This document shows, piece after piece, positions 9,423-17,378 of a stretch of DNA of 64,000 bases. The stretch lies in assembly GCA_001897525.1 (NCBI GenBank), contig MKTB01000017.1, positions 124,001-188,000 of the forward strand, in the 5' to 3' direction. Origin of the DNA: Bacteroidetes bacterium 43-16 (lineage in GTDB: Bacteria > Bacteroidota > Bacteroidia > Chitinophagales > Chitinophagaceae). The notes under the pieces are model-generated. The model was given only the letters and a program-made list of their open reading frames with translations. It was not told where the DNA came from and did no database searches. Positions within the stretch are counted from its first letter, which is position 1; the number at the start of each line of letters is the position of its first letter. The position numbers were made by a program, and so were the translations under genes.

Positions 9423-10436
9423 ATGAGAACACAGATCTTAGTACTTATGATGGCTTTAAGCACCCTGAGTTTTGGCCAGAAAACAATTACCCTGCAAGTG
9501 AAAGAAAATACCGTTCCCTGTGAAGGAGTGGCCCCGATGGACTGTATGCAGGTAAAAGAAGGTAATGCTACAAGTTGGAGTTATTTTTATAGCACCATAG
9601 AAGGCTTTAATTACCAGCCCGGCTATCTCTATAAATTGAGTGTCCTCAAAACCAAAAGAACGGGCAATATTCCTGCAGATGCATCTGCTTATACCTACAA
9701 GCTTAAAAAAGTAATTTCGAAAAAGAAAGTACAGGTCCCGAACACAGCCTATTTAAATAAAAAAATGGTGCTTACCCGGATCAATGGTAAACCGGTAACC
9801 GGAGGTAAAGTTTTCATGACACTGGACAATACCCGGAACAGTATATCAGGGAAAAGCGGCTGTAACAGGTTTAATGCCGGCTACAAGCTTTCCGGAAATA
9901 CGATTGAAGTAAACCCGCTTATGGGCACTATGATGGCCTGCGACCCCGAAAGCATGCAACTCGAGCAGGATTTTATGGCCGCTATGGGCAATAAAAAATT
10001 TGAATTGCAGAGCCAGGGAAATACCATTCATTTTAAAGACCCGAAAACGAAAACCGCTGTACTGACTTTCCAGATTCCGGCAGAAAGTGAGATCTGGTCA
10101 TTTATAAATGGGAAAAAATGGAAACTGATCCAGATGGACCACACCGGCCAGGATTACGGGAAAGCCATGATACAGTTTGATGTAACAACAAAAAAAGTGA
10201 GTGGTAATAGCGGCTGTAACAACTTCTTTGGCGGCTTTACGACTCAAGGTGATGAGATCAGCTTTACTGCATTAGGCAGCACAAAAATGGCCTGCCTGGA
10301 TAAAGGTGCCGCAGACACAGAAAAGAAAATGCTACAACATTTGTCCAATACAAGCCTGAGGTTTGATGTGGCAGAGCAGACCCTGAACTTTTATAAAGGC
10401 GACAAATTGATCATGATGTTTGGCATGGTCCGGTAA
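9423..10436 (+). CDS. Secreted DUF4377 plus double META domain protein
   Basis: A 337-residue protein with a signal peptide ending FGQ. The first part (to about residue 75) with EGVAPMDCMQV and GFNYQPGYLYKLSV matches my memory of DUF4377. Two META (HslJ-like) domains follow at about residues 115-215 and 225-335. Each has the GKSGCNRFNAGY / GNSGCNNFFGGF core and a later MMACDPES / KMACLDKG motif. META proteins are linked to heat or antibiotic stress at the envelope, but without a known reaction. A TTG at 9414 could add three residues; I prefer ATG 9423. No terminator separates it from the T9SS gene 93 bases upstream. Confidence 0.85.
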   Translation: MRTQILVLMMALSTLSFGQKTITLQVKENTVPCEGVAPMDCMQVKEGNATSWSYFYSTIEGFNYQPGYLYKLSVLKTKRTGNIPADASAYTYKLKKVISKKKVQVPNTAYLNKKMVLTRINGKPVTGGKVFMTLDNTRNSISGKSGCNRFNAGYKLSGNTIEVNPLMGTMMACDPESMQLEQDFMAAMGNKKFELQSQGNTIHFKDPKTKTAVLTFQIPAESEIWSFINGKKWKLIQMDHTGQDYGKAMIQFDVTTKKVSGNSGCNNFFGGFTTQGDEISFTALGSTKMACLDKGAADTEKKMLQHLSNTSLRFDVAEQTLNFYKGDKLIMMFGMVR

Positions 10437-10448
10437 GTGAATATTTAA

Positions 10449-10455
10449 TAATTTG
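10449..10455 (+). promoter_or_regulatory. Predicted -7 box just before ltaE
   Basis: TAATTTG, one base shorter than TAnnTTTG, ends 8 bases before the ATG at 10464, so the mRNA would have almost no leader. Confidence 0.45.
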
Positions 10456-10463
10456 CATATAAG

Positions 10464-11480
10464 ATGAGAATAGATTTAAGAAGTGACACACTTACGCTGC
10501 CCACAAAGGAAATGAGCGAGGTGATGAACAATGCCCCTTTGGGGGATGATGTATATGGAGAAGATCCTTCCGTAAATGCCCTGGAAGAAAAAGCCGCAGC
10601 TATGTTCGGTATGGAAGCAGCGCTGTTTTGCCCTACGGGCACGATGACCAATCAACTGGCCATCAAAGTACATACCCGGCCGGGAGATGAAGTGATCTGT
10701 GATAAATTGTCCCATATCTATCTGTATGAGGGCGGTGGCATCGCCATGAATGCCTTCTCTTCCGTAAGGCCTTTGGAGGGTCACCTGGGCCGGATCACCG
10801 CTCAGGTGGTGGCAGAAAATATCAACAATGCCGCCGATGTACACCAGCCCATCACCCGGATGGTGTCCCTGGAAAATACAGTGAACAAAGGCGGAGGCAG
10901 CATTTATGACTTTAATGAGATCAGGAAGATCAGGGAAGTCTGTACGGCAAACGGGATCATCCTGCACCTGGATGGTGCAAGGCTTTTTAATGCATTGGTA
11001 GAAGCCCCGGAGACCACCCTGGATTACGGGAAAACCTTCGATAGCATCTCCATCTGCCTGTCCAAAGGCTTAGGATGTCCTATAGGATCTTTATTACTAG
11101 GCAGCAAGCCCTTCATCGCGCAGGCAAGGCGCTACCGCAAAGCTATGGGCGGCGGCTGGCGGCAGGCCGGGGCACTGGCAGCAGCAGGCAGCTATGCCCT
11201 GGACCATCATATCGACCTGCTCCGGGCAGACCATCGCAGGGCCAAAGCAATAGGGGAGATGCTGGCCGGAAATTCCTGGGTAGAAGCAGTATATCCCGTA
11301 AGCACCAATATCATCCTGGCACAACTGTCGCAGCATATTACCGCTACAGACTTTGTGGAAAAACTGAAAACAAAAGACGTGCACTGTGTTTCCTTTGGTA
11401 AGCATTTAGTACGTTTTGTCACACACATCGACTTTACCGATGAGCATTTGGAGGCCTTAAAACAAGAACTTGATTTTTAA
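10464..11480 (+). CDS. ltaE: Low-specificity L-threonine aldolase
   Basis: A PLP enzyme that splits threonine or allo-threonine to glycine and acetaldehyde in the cytosol. Its 338 residues match the family. Marks include RSDTLTLPT at the N-terminus, [24 protein letters not shown], the [11 protein letters not shown] segment with the PLP-contacting Asp, and [12 protein letters not shown] where Lys201 should bind PLP. The reading frame starts within a few bases of a predicted promoter box and ends before a hairpin at 11515, so it is likely monocistronic. Confidence 0.93.
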   Translation: MRIDLRSDTLTLPTKEMSEVMNNAPLGDDVYGEDPSVNALEEKAAAMFGMEAALFCPTGTMTNQLAIKVHTRPGDEVICDKLSHIYLYEGGGIAMNAFSSVRPLEGHLGRITAQVVAENINNAADVHQPITRMVSLENTVNKGGGSIYDFNEIRKIREVCTANGIILHLDGARLFNALVEAPETTLDYGKTFDSISICLSKGLGCPIGSLLLGSKPFIAQARRYRKAMGGGWRQAGALAAAGSYALDHHIDLLRADHRRAKAIGEMLAGNSWVEAVYPVSTNIILAQLSQHITATDFVEKLKTKDVHCVSFGKHLVRFVTHIDFTDEHLEALKQELDF

Positions 11481-11514
11481 GCCAGTCCTTCATACATCAT
11501 AAGATCACCAGAGC

Positions 11515-11540
11515 AGCCCCTGGATAGCACAGGGGCTTTG
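11515..11540 (+). terminator. Probable terminator after ltaE
   Basis: Perfect arms AGCCCCTG (11515-11522) and CAGGGGCT (11530-11537), then TTTG. The T run is short, so it may be a weak terminator. Confidence 0.5.
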
Positions 11541-11564
11541 TGATGGTGACAACAATTAATTGTG

Positions 11565-11572
11565 TATTTTTG
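11565..11572 (+). promoter_or_regulatory. Predicted -7 box of the HMG-CoA lyase gene
   Basis: TATTTTTG fits TAnnTTTG, 16 bases before the ATG at 11589; a TTTG lies 24 bases upstream (11537-11540), a long spacer. Confidence 0.55.
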
Positions 11573-11588
11573 AACAAAGAATAATACT

Positions 11589-12434
11589 ATGATTTTAGTC
11601 GAGTGTCCACGTGATGCCATGCAGGGCTGGTCACATTTTATACCTACAGAACAAAAAGTGGCCTACCTGAACCAATTATTAAAAGCCGATTTCGATATCC
11701 TGGATTTTGGCTCATTCGTTTCGCCTAAAGCCATTCCGCAACTGGCAGATACCAAAGAGGTCATTCCCCAACTGGATATGAGCACGACCAAAAGCAAGCT
11801 GCTGGCCATTGTGGCCAATACACGCGGTGCAGAAGAAGCGGTGGTCTATGACGAGATATCCTTCCTGGGCTTTCCTTTTTCTATTTCGGAGACCTTCCAG
11901 ATGCGCAATACCAATAAGACCATTGAGCAATCCCTGGCACAGGTGGAAGAGATCCAGAACCTTTGTGTGCAGCACAATAAGCGCGCCATGCTGTATATCT
12001 CTATGGGTTTTGGCAACCCTTACGGAGATGAATATAATGCCGATATCGTTTTTCACTGGTTCAACAAGCTGGTGGAGCTAGGCGTAGGGCATATAGCACT
12101 GGCCGATACCGTAGGCGTTTCTAACCCGGAAAATATCAGCTACCTGTTCAGTAAGCTCATCCCCGAATTCCCGGAAATGCATATCGGTGCCCACTTTCAT
12201 TCCCATCCGCATAACTGGGAAGAAAAAATTGAGGCCGCCTGGAACAGTGGCTGCCGCAGCTTCGATAGTTCCATAAAAGGGATAGGCGGCTGCCCTATGG
12301 CAAAAGACGAGCTGGTGGGCAACATCGCCACAGAAAATATGCTCCTGTTTGCCCATAAGCATAAGATCGACCTGGAGATCAACCAGCAAGCCTTCAATAC
12401 CGCTGCCCAAATGGCGATAGACGTATTTGTTTAA
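11589..12434 (+). CDS. Hydroxymethylglutaryl-CoA lyase
   Basis: Cleaves 3-hydroxy-3-methylglutaryl-CoA to acetyl-CoA and acetoacetate, the last step of leucine breakdown. The 281 residues carry the lyase marks: VECPRDAMQGW near the N-terminus with the catalytic Arg-Asp pair (R8, D9), ALADTVGVSNP, AHFHSHPHN with the metal-binding His pair, and KGIGGCPMAKDE with the active-site Cys. An in-frame stop just upstream excludes a longer N-terminus, so the protein starts only four residues before the catalytic strand, shorter than usual. No other leucine-pathway gene lies nearby. A related carboxyl-metabolising lyase cannot be fully excluded. Confidence 0.88.
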   Translation: MILVECPRDAMQGWSHFIPTEQKVAYLNQLLKADFDILDFGSFVSPKAIPQLADTKEVIPQLDMSTTKSKLLAIVANTRGAEEAVVYDEISFLGFPFSISETFQMRNTNKTIEQSLAQVEEIQNLCVQHNKRAMLYISMGFGNPYGDEYNADIVFHWFNKLVELGVGHIALADTVGVSNPENISYLFSKLIPEFPEMHIGAHFHSHPHNWEEKIEAAWNSGCRSFDSSIKGIGGCPMAKDELVGNIATENMLLFAHKHKIDLEINQQAFNTAAQMAIDVFV

Positions 12435-12452
12435 TTGTAACTACCTTATTTT

Positions 12453-12486
12453 AACAAAAGCTGTACACAGGGGCAGCTTTTGTTAT
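12453..12486 (+). terminator. Probable terminator after the HMG-CoA lyase gene
   Basis: Arms AACAAAAGCTG (12453-12463) and CAGCTTTTGTT (12474-12484), perfect 11 bp, with the T tract partly inside the stem and ATTATA after it. Confidence 0.6.
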
Positions 12487-12583
12487 TATATTTGCTATGC
12501 CATTATTGTATGATTCATAACACTTTATGGTGGCTTCTCCAGCCACCTTCCCGGAATCGTTAATGATTGGTTAGCATTTGAAA

Positions 12584-12611
12584 TTTGATATCTTTATTTT
12601 ATGTACTTTTG
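12584..12611 (+). promoter_or_regulatory. Predicted gapA promoter
   Basis: TTTG (12584-12587), 16-nt spacer, TACTTTTG (12604-12611), an exact -7 box 41 bases before the ATG. A second exact box, TATATTTG (12487-12494), lies further upstream and could give a longer leader containing a hairpin (GGTGGCT 12529-12535 with AGCCACC 12541-12547). Confidence 0.7.
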
Positions 12612-12652
12612 CACAAAATTTATTCAATCAAACATAAAATATTTTTTCAGAA

Positions 12653-13666
12653 ATGAGTAAAGTAAAAGTTGCCATTAATGGTTTTGGCCGTATCGGACGT
12701 TTAGCTTTCCGCCAGATTTATAACCTGGACGGTATTGAGGTTGTTGCTATCAATGATTTAACTCAGCCAAATGTTTTAGCTCACCTGTTAAAGTACGATA
12801 CTGCTCAGGGCCGTTTCAATCAAGAGGTGACCAACTCTGATAGTGCAATCACTGTAAATGGCAGCGAAATCAAGATCTATGCTGAAAAGGATCCTGCTAA
12901 TATTCCATGGGGACAACATGATGTAGACGTAGTATTGGAATGTACCGGTTTCTTTACCGATGCAGACAAAGCTCAGGCTCACATCAAAGCAGGCGCTAAA
13001 AAAGTAGTGATCTCTGCTCCTGCTACCGGCGATCTGAAAACAGTTGTATTCAACGTGAACCACGATATCCTGGACGGATCTGAAACAGTTATTTCTTGTG
13101 CATCTTGTACAACAAACTGTCTGGCTCCTATGGCTAAGGCTTTACATGAAAACTTCGAGATCAAAGTAGGCCAGATGACTACCGTGCATGCTTACACCAA
13201 CGATCAGAACACTTTAGATGCACCTCATCCTAAAGGAGACCTGCGTCGTGCACGTGCAGCTGCAGAAAACATTATCCCTAACTCTACCGGTGCGGCTAAA
13301 GCAATCGGTCTGGTATTACCTGCACTGAAAGGTGTATTGGATGGCGGTGCACAACGTGTACCTACCGTTACCGGTTCCCTGACTGAATTGACTACCGTTT
13401 TAGCTAAGAAAGTAACTATTGAAGAAGTAAATGCAGTGATGAAAGCCGCTGCCAATGAATCTTACGGATACAACGAAGATGAGATCGTTTCCAGCGATAT
13501 CATCGGTACTTCTTTCGGTTCTATCTTCGATGCTACACAAACTAAAGTAGTAACGGTAGGCGATATGCAAATGGTGAAAACCGTTTCCTGGTACGATAAC
13601 GAAATGAGCTATGTGTCTCAATTGGTACGCACAGTGAAATACTTTGCCGGATTAATTTCTAAATAA
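12653..13666 (+). CDS. gapA: Glyceraldehyde-3-phosphate dehydrogenase, type I
   Basis: Central glycolytic enzyme that oxidises glyceraldehyde-3-phosphate to 1,3-bisphosphoglycerate with NAD, cytosolic homotetramer. At 337 residues it is full length: Rossmann start [13 protein letters not shown], Asp in VVAINDLT favouring NAD, the active-site SCASCTTNC with Cys152, HAYTNDQ with the catalytic His, and the C-terminal WYDNEMSY. Codon choice is visibly more uniform than in the neighbours (many GCT, GTA, AAC), as expected for a highly expressed gene. Own promoter and a strong terminator indicate a single-gene transcript. Confidence 0.97.
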   Translation: MSKVKVAINGFGRIGRLAFRQIYNLDGIEVVAINDLTQPNVLAHLLKYDTAQGRFNQEVTNSDSAITVNGSEIKIYAEKDPANIPWGQHDVDVVLECTGFFTDADKAQAHIKAGAKKVVISAPATGDLKTVVFNVNHDILDGSETVISCASCTTNCLAPMAKALHENFEIKVGQMTTVHAYTNDQNTLDAPHPKGDLRRARAAAENIIPNSTGAAKAIGLVLPALKGVLDGGAQRVPTVTGSLTELTTVLAKKVTIEEVNAVMKAAANESYGYNEDEIVSSDIIGTSFGSIFDATQTKVVTVGDMQMVKTVSWYDNEMSYVSQLVRTVKYFAGLISK

Positions 13667-13685
13667 TTAGTTTATTTATATCTTT

Positions 13686-13718
13686 ATAAAGGCGCGATTA
13701 TTCGCGCCTTTATCTTTT
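13686..13718 (+). terminator. Terminator after gapA
   Basis: Perfect 12-bp arms ATAAAGGCGCGA (13686-13697) and TCGCGCCTTTAT (13702-13713), loop TTAT, then CTTTT. The next gene starts three bases later. Confidence 0.9.
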
Positions 13719-13720
13719 AA

Positions 13721-14056
13721 ATGAATATCATTAAATACATACTTTGGTGGGAGATCAGGCGTTTGCTGTTTAATCTTTTCCTGCTTGGGAGCACCCTGGT
13801 ATTATGTTTCGCTTTTGGCTTTAATCTTTTCAGGACTGAACCCGGTTCCGGAGCGTACTACCTGTTTATTACTTACCTGTTGCTTATAGCACTTGCTAAC
13901 CTGGTGTACACTTTAAACTATTTTATTTATTACAAGAAAGCAAAGGAAAATAAAACAAGAATCGGATTATTTGAGCGAATCATGTTGTGCTCATTAATCC
14001 TATTGACACTGTACACCATTTTTATTTTGGTGATCATATTGTATTTATTCCAATGA
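13721..14056 (+). CDS. Small membrane protein of unknown function
   Basis: A 111-residue protein with no recognisable family. Hydrophobic stretches at about residues 14-33, 44-68 and 85-110 suggest three membrane helices, with a basic loop (YYKKAKENKTR) on the cytosolic side and a positively charged N-terminus. The ATG lies only two bases after the gapA terminator, so it is either served by readthrough or has a promoter inside the terminator region; none is obvious. The frame is intact and its base composition matches the neighbours, so I regard it as real but unnamed. Confidence 0.6.
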   Translation: MNIIKYILWWEIRRLLFNLFLLGSTLVLCFAFGFNLFRTEPGSGAYYLFITYLLLIALANLVYTLNYFIYYKKAKENKTRIGLFERIMLCSLILLTLYTIFILVIILYLFQ

Positions 14057-14147
14057 TGCTTATTCCATTACCTTGTTTGCCGGGTAAAAAACGTTCCCTT
14101 TTTTAATCTGATTTATTGCATTGTTAATGTTTGTTAAAATAATAATT

Positions 14148-14167
14148 AATTAAACGTTTGTTTAATT
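14148..14167. promoter_or_regulatory. TetR-type operator 1
   Basis: Perfect 8-bp inverted repeat AATTAAAC-N4-GTTTAATT. It covers the -33 TTTG of the promoter in front of the TetR gene. Confidence 0.75.
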
Positions 14168-14184
14168 TTTCGATCTTACATTTG
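14157..14184 (+). promoter_or_regulatory. Promoter of the efflux operon
   Basis: TTTG (14157-14160), 16-nt spacer, TACATTTG (14177-14184), an exact -7 box. Its -33 part lies in operator 1 and its start region just before operator 2. Confidence 0.75.
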
Positions 14185-14190
14185 CATCGG

Positions 14191-14212
14191 AATTTAAACA
14201 AGTGTTTAATTT
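14191..14212. promoter_or_regulatory. TetR-type operator 2
   Basis: TTAAAC-AAGT-GTTTAA (14194-14209), the same arms and 4-nt spacer as operator 1, with partial extension to 14191-14212. Centre-to-centre distance from operator 1 is 44 bp, about four helical turns; it would cover the transcription start. Confidence 0.72.
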
Positions 14213-14221
14213 TTAGAACTT

Positions 14222-14875
14222 ATGGAACATGCGAAAGAATATTCAGAAAAACAGCTACATATAATGAATGTAGCCATAGACCTGTTTGCAGAAAAAGGCT
14301 TTACAGAAACCTCTGTGCGCCAGATAGCAGAAAAAGCAGAAGTCAACCTGGCCATGATCAACTATTATTTTGGCTCCAAGAAAGAACTGCTGGAATCTAT
14401 TTTTGAATACCAGCTCGCCAATAAAACCATTTCCCTGGAGCAGATCATGAGCAATGCCGCTTTGAACCCCGTTCAAAAGATAGAAGCCTACCTGGATTAT
14501 TTTATTGAATCGGCTTTTTCCAGCCTTAAATTCAATAAAATTATGGTGAAACGCACCACTACAGAGGTAGACCGGGAGTCCAAGATCTTCAAACTGGTGG
14601 TAGAAAGCAGGGCACAGTACCGCTCGATCATTGAAAAGGTCATAGTACAGGGCCAGAAAGAGAAACTATTTAGAAAAAATATCGACATCGTCCTGATGTC
14701 TGCCATATTTGTAGGCACCGTTAACCATGTATTGTCCAATGTTCCTTATTACAGTACCGTGTACCATATCGAACAGGGCAATATGAAAGCTTACAAAGAA
14801 ACGTTTGTCAAAAAACTGAATAAAGAAATCAAATTAATCATCAAATTATATCTGAGTATCGATGCAAAAGCATAG
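14222..14875 (+). CDS. TetR family regulator of the efflux operon
   Basis: A 217-residue repressor-type regulator. The N-terminal helix-turn-helix (about residues 12-58) has the family pattern IDLFAEKGFTETSVRQIA, then VNLAMINYYFGSKKELLE. The remaining residues form the all-helical ligand/dimer domain. Two matching inverted repeats lie in its own promoter region, so it probably represses itself and the downstream efflux genes until a ligand binds. The stop overlaps the TolC-like gene start by 14 bases, a clear sign of one transcript. The ligand is unknown. Confidence 0.92.
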   Translation: MEHAKEYSEKQLHIMNVAIDLFAEKGFTETSVRQIAEKAEVNLAMINYYFGSKKELLESIFEYQLANKTISLEQIMSNAALNPVQKIEAYLDYFIESAFSSLKFNKIMVKRTTTEVDRESKIFKLVVESRAQYRSIIEKVIVQGQKEKLFRKNIDIVLMSAIFVGTVNHVLSNVPYYSTVYHIEQGNMKAYKETFVKKLNKEIKLIIKLYLSIDAKA

Positions 14876-16220
14876 TCTTTTCCTGATTTTTGGTGCGGCA
14901 TTATGTATCGGCAGTAGCCTGAATGCCCACGCACAAGAGGTACGGGCGCTTTCTCTCAACGAAGCGGTCAGCCTGAGTATCAACAATAATAAATCACTCA
15001 AACAATCAAAATACGCTTTAGATGGTGCCAAAGCGGGCGTACAGGAAGCGAAAGAGCGTCGGCTCCCGGATGTGAAGGTCTCGGGTAGCTATATGCGACT
15101 CAACAGCCCTACGGTGAGCGGCAACCTCTTGCAGATGATGGCATCGGGAGAGCAGGGCAGCGAAGCCGGGGCTATAAAAGTAAACCAGGTAGCCTTTGGA
15201 ATGGCCAATGCAAGCCTGCCTTTATTCTCGGGCAACCGGATCAATAACGGCATTAAAGCTGCTACTTACCTCGAAAAGGCCGCTGCTTATGATGTAGCGC
15301 AGCAGGCAGACCTGGTGATTGATAATACCATTGAAGCTTATTACAACTTGTACAAAGCGCAGGCTTATTTAAAACTGGTAGCAGAGAACAACCGTACTGC
15401 CCTCAACAGGGTGAAAGATTTTGCCAACCTGGAAAAAAACGGTGTGATCCCGAGGAATGATCTTTTAAATGTGCAGCTACAGCAAAAGAATATGGAACTG
15501 GCCATATTGGACGCGGAAAACAATATGAAAATTGCCAATTACAATTTTGACCTTATGCTGGGCCTGGATGAAAATACCACCCTGCAGGTAGAAGGATTGA
15601 ATGGTATACAGGAGCAGCAACTGGGCGAGATGGATGCCTATGTCAACAGGGCATTGTCGGAAAGAAGCGATGTGAAAGCCCTCGACAGCAGGTTAAGTGC
15701 CAGCCAGGCAAATATCAGGGTCACAAAAGGGGCTTACCTGCCTTCTGTAGCACTGACCGGTGGTTACGTTGCGGCTGATGTACATAATATGCTCACCGTG
15801 ACCAATGCTATGAATGTAGGCCTGGGATTGAGTTATAATATTGCCGACCTGTATAAGACAGGAGCGAAAGTAAAACAGGCAAAAGCACAGGAAGCCGAAA
15901 TGCAAATGGCTAAATCAAATTTGCAGGATGGCGTGAAAATGGAAATACATAAAGCGTACCAGGACTTCCGCCAAAGCAGCCAAAAGGTGAGCGTACTGAA
16001 GACTGCTGTTGACCTGGCCGATGAAAACTACAAGATCGTTAAGAATAAATATGATAACAGCCTGGCCACCGCTACAGAATTGCTGGATGCCGATGCCAAT
16101 AAATTACAGGCAGCTATAAACTACGAATTTTCAATGATCGACAACCTGATCGCTTATAACAAATTATTAAGGGCATCCGGCCAGATCTCCGAGGTGTATG
16201 CTCCTGCTTCTTCTAATTAA
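14862..16220 (+). CDS. TolC-family outer membrane efflux protein
   Basis: The outer-membrane duct of a tripartite efflux pump: 452 residues with a signal peptide ending AHAQE, then two outer-membrane-efflux repeats (about residues 28-225 and 235-440). These show the heptad-like helical pattern of the periplasmic tunnel (for example SVLKTAVDLADENYKIVKNK). The start overlaps the TetR gene, and the membrane-fusion protein gene follows after 29 bases, so duct, adaptor and transporter are made together. Confidence 0.92.
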   Translation: MQKHSLFLIFGAALCIGSSLNAHAQEVRALSLNEAVSLSINNNKSLKQSKYALDGAKAGVQEAKERRLPDVKVSGSYMRLNSPTVSGNLLQMMASGEQGSEAGAIKVNQVAFGMANASLPLFSGNRINNGIKAATYLEKAAAYDVAQQADLVIDNTIEAYYNLYKAQAYLKLVAENNRTALNRVKDFANLEKNGVIPRNDLLNVQLQQKNMELAILDAENNMKIANYNFDLMLGLDENTTLQVEGLNGIQEQQLGEMDAYVNRALSERSDVKALDSRLSASQANIRVTKGAYLPSVALTGGYVAADVHNMLTVTNAMNVGLGLSYNIADLYKTGAKVKQAKAQEAEMQMAKSNLQDGVKMEIHKAYQDFRQSSQKVSVLKTAVDLADENYKIVKNKYDNSLATATELLDADANKLQAAINYEFSMIDNLIAYNKLLRASGQISEVYAPASSN

Positions 16221-16249
16221 TCAAACAATACTTTTTACAAATTACAATA

Positions 16250-17368
16250 ATGGAAAACAATAACAATGCTCCTCAGGCAGAGCAAGTTGCAGATAAAAAG
16301 AAAACAAATAAAAAATTTGCCATCGGTTTTGGCGCTATCTTGGTGGTAGGCTCAATATTTGGTTTTTATAAGTACAATGAATCACAAAAACATGAAGATA
16401 CCGATGATGCGCAGATCAGCAGCCGCATCAGCCCGGTGATCCCCAGAGTAGGTGGCTTTATTACCGAGATCCGCGTGAAAGATAACCAGATGGTGAAAAA
16501 AGGCGATACCCTCGTGGTGCTGGACAGCCAGGACTTCCAGGTGAAACTGGAAGATGCCGAAGCAAGGCTGATCTCTGCGCGCAGCAATGTAGGTGTGGCT
16601 AATGCCGGAGAATCCGTGACACAAAACAATGTAGTGTCTACACAGGCCAATACCAATACCATAGATGCACAGATCGAATCTGCAAAAGTGAACCTGTGGA
16701 GAGCACAGAAAGATTTTGAACGCTACCAGAACCTGATCAAAGATCATTCTATTACCCAACAACAATTTGAGCAAACAGAAGCGACCTACCTGATCGCTCA
16801 AAAGCAACTGGACGTGCTCAGGGCGCAGAAAAATGCTGCCTCTAAACAAACTGCCGCAGTAGCTGCACAAAGCAATATCAACAGGGGACAGATCGCTGTA
16901 GCCAATGCTTCCATTGCACAGGCAGAAGCCGGAGTAGCTGCTGCCAGACTGAACTTAAGCTATACCGTGATCACCGCTGCTGTAGATGGCCAGGTGGGTA
17001 CCGTAAATATTCAACCGGGTCAACTGATCAATGCAGGGCAGTCCCTGTTCCAGATCATACCTGATGACCAGAAATGGGTAGTGGCCAACTTTAAAGAAAC
17101 ACAATTGACCAGGATGAAGACCGGCCAAAAGGTAACCATAGAAGTAGATGCCTTCCCCGGCCAGAAAATGGAAGGAACCATTACTTCCTTCTCCCCGGCT
17201 ACAGGTGCTAAGACCTCTCTTTTACCTCCCGACAATGCTTCCGGGAATTTTGTAAAAACCGTTCAGCGCGTTCCGGTAAGGATCGACTTCTTAAGCAATA
17301 CCGATAAAGAATTATTAAACCGTTTAAGCTCCGGCATGAATGTGTTTGTAGATGTTCATTTGAAATAA
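16250..17368 (+). CDS. HlyD/EmrA-family membrane fusion protein
   Basis: Periplasmic adaptor of the efflux pump, 372 residues. A short cytosolic tail rich in Asn, Gln and Lys is followed by one membrane helix (about residues 24-42), then the EmrA-like order: a lipoyl half-motif (ISPVIPRVGGFITEIRVKDN), a long alpha-helical hairpin (about residues 90-210, rich in Ala and Gln), the second lipoyl half (VDGQVGTVNIQPGQ) and a beta-barrel part with VVANFKETQLTRMKTGQ. It links the inner-membrane transporter encoded 10 bases downstream to the TolC-like duct. Confidence 0.93.
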   Translation: MENNNNAPQAEQVADKKKTNKKFAIGFGAILVVGSIFGFYKYNESQKHEDTDDAQISSRISPVIPRVGGFITEIRVKDNQMVKKGDTLVVLDSQDFQVKLEDAEARLISARSNVGVANAGESVTQNNVVSTQANTNTIDAQIESAKVNLWRAQKDFERYQNLIKDHSITQQQFEQTEATYLIAQKQLDVLRAQKNAASKQTAAVAAQSNINRGQIAVANASIAQAEAGVAAARLNLSYTVITAAVDGQVGTVNIQPGQLINAGQSLFQIIPDDQKWVVANFKETQLTRMKTGQKVTIEVDAFPGQKMEGTITSFSPATGAKTSLLPPDNASGNFVKTVQRVPVRIDFLSNTDKELLNRLSSGMNVFVDVHLK

Positions 17369-17378
17369 TTAAAGGTTT

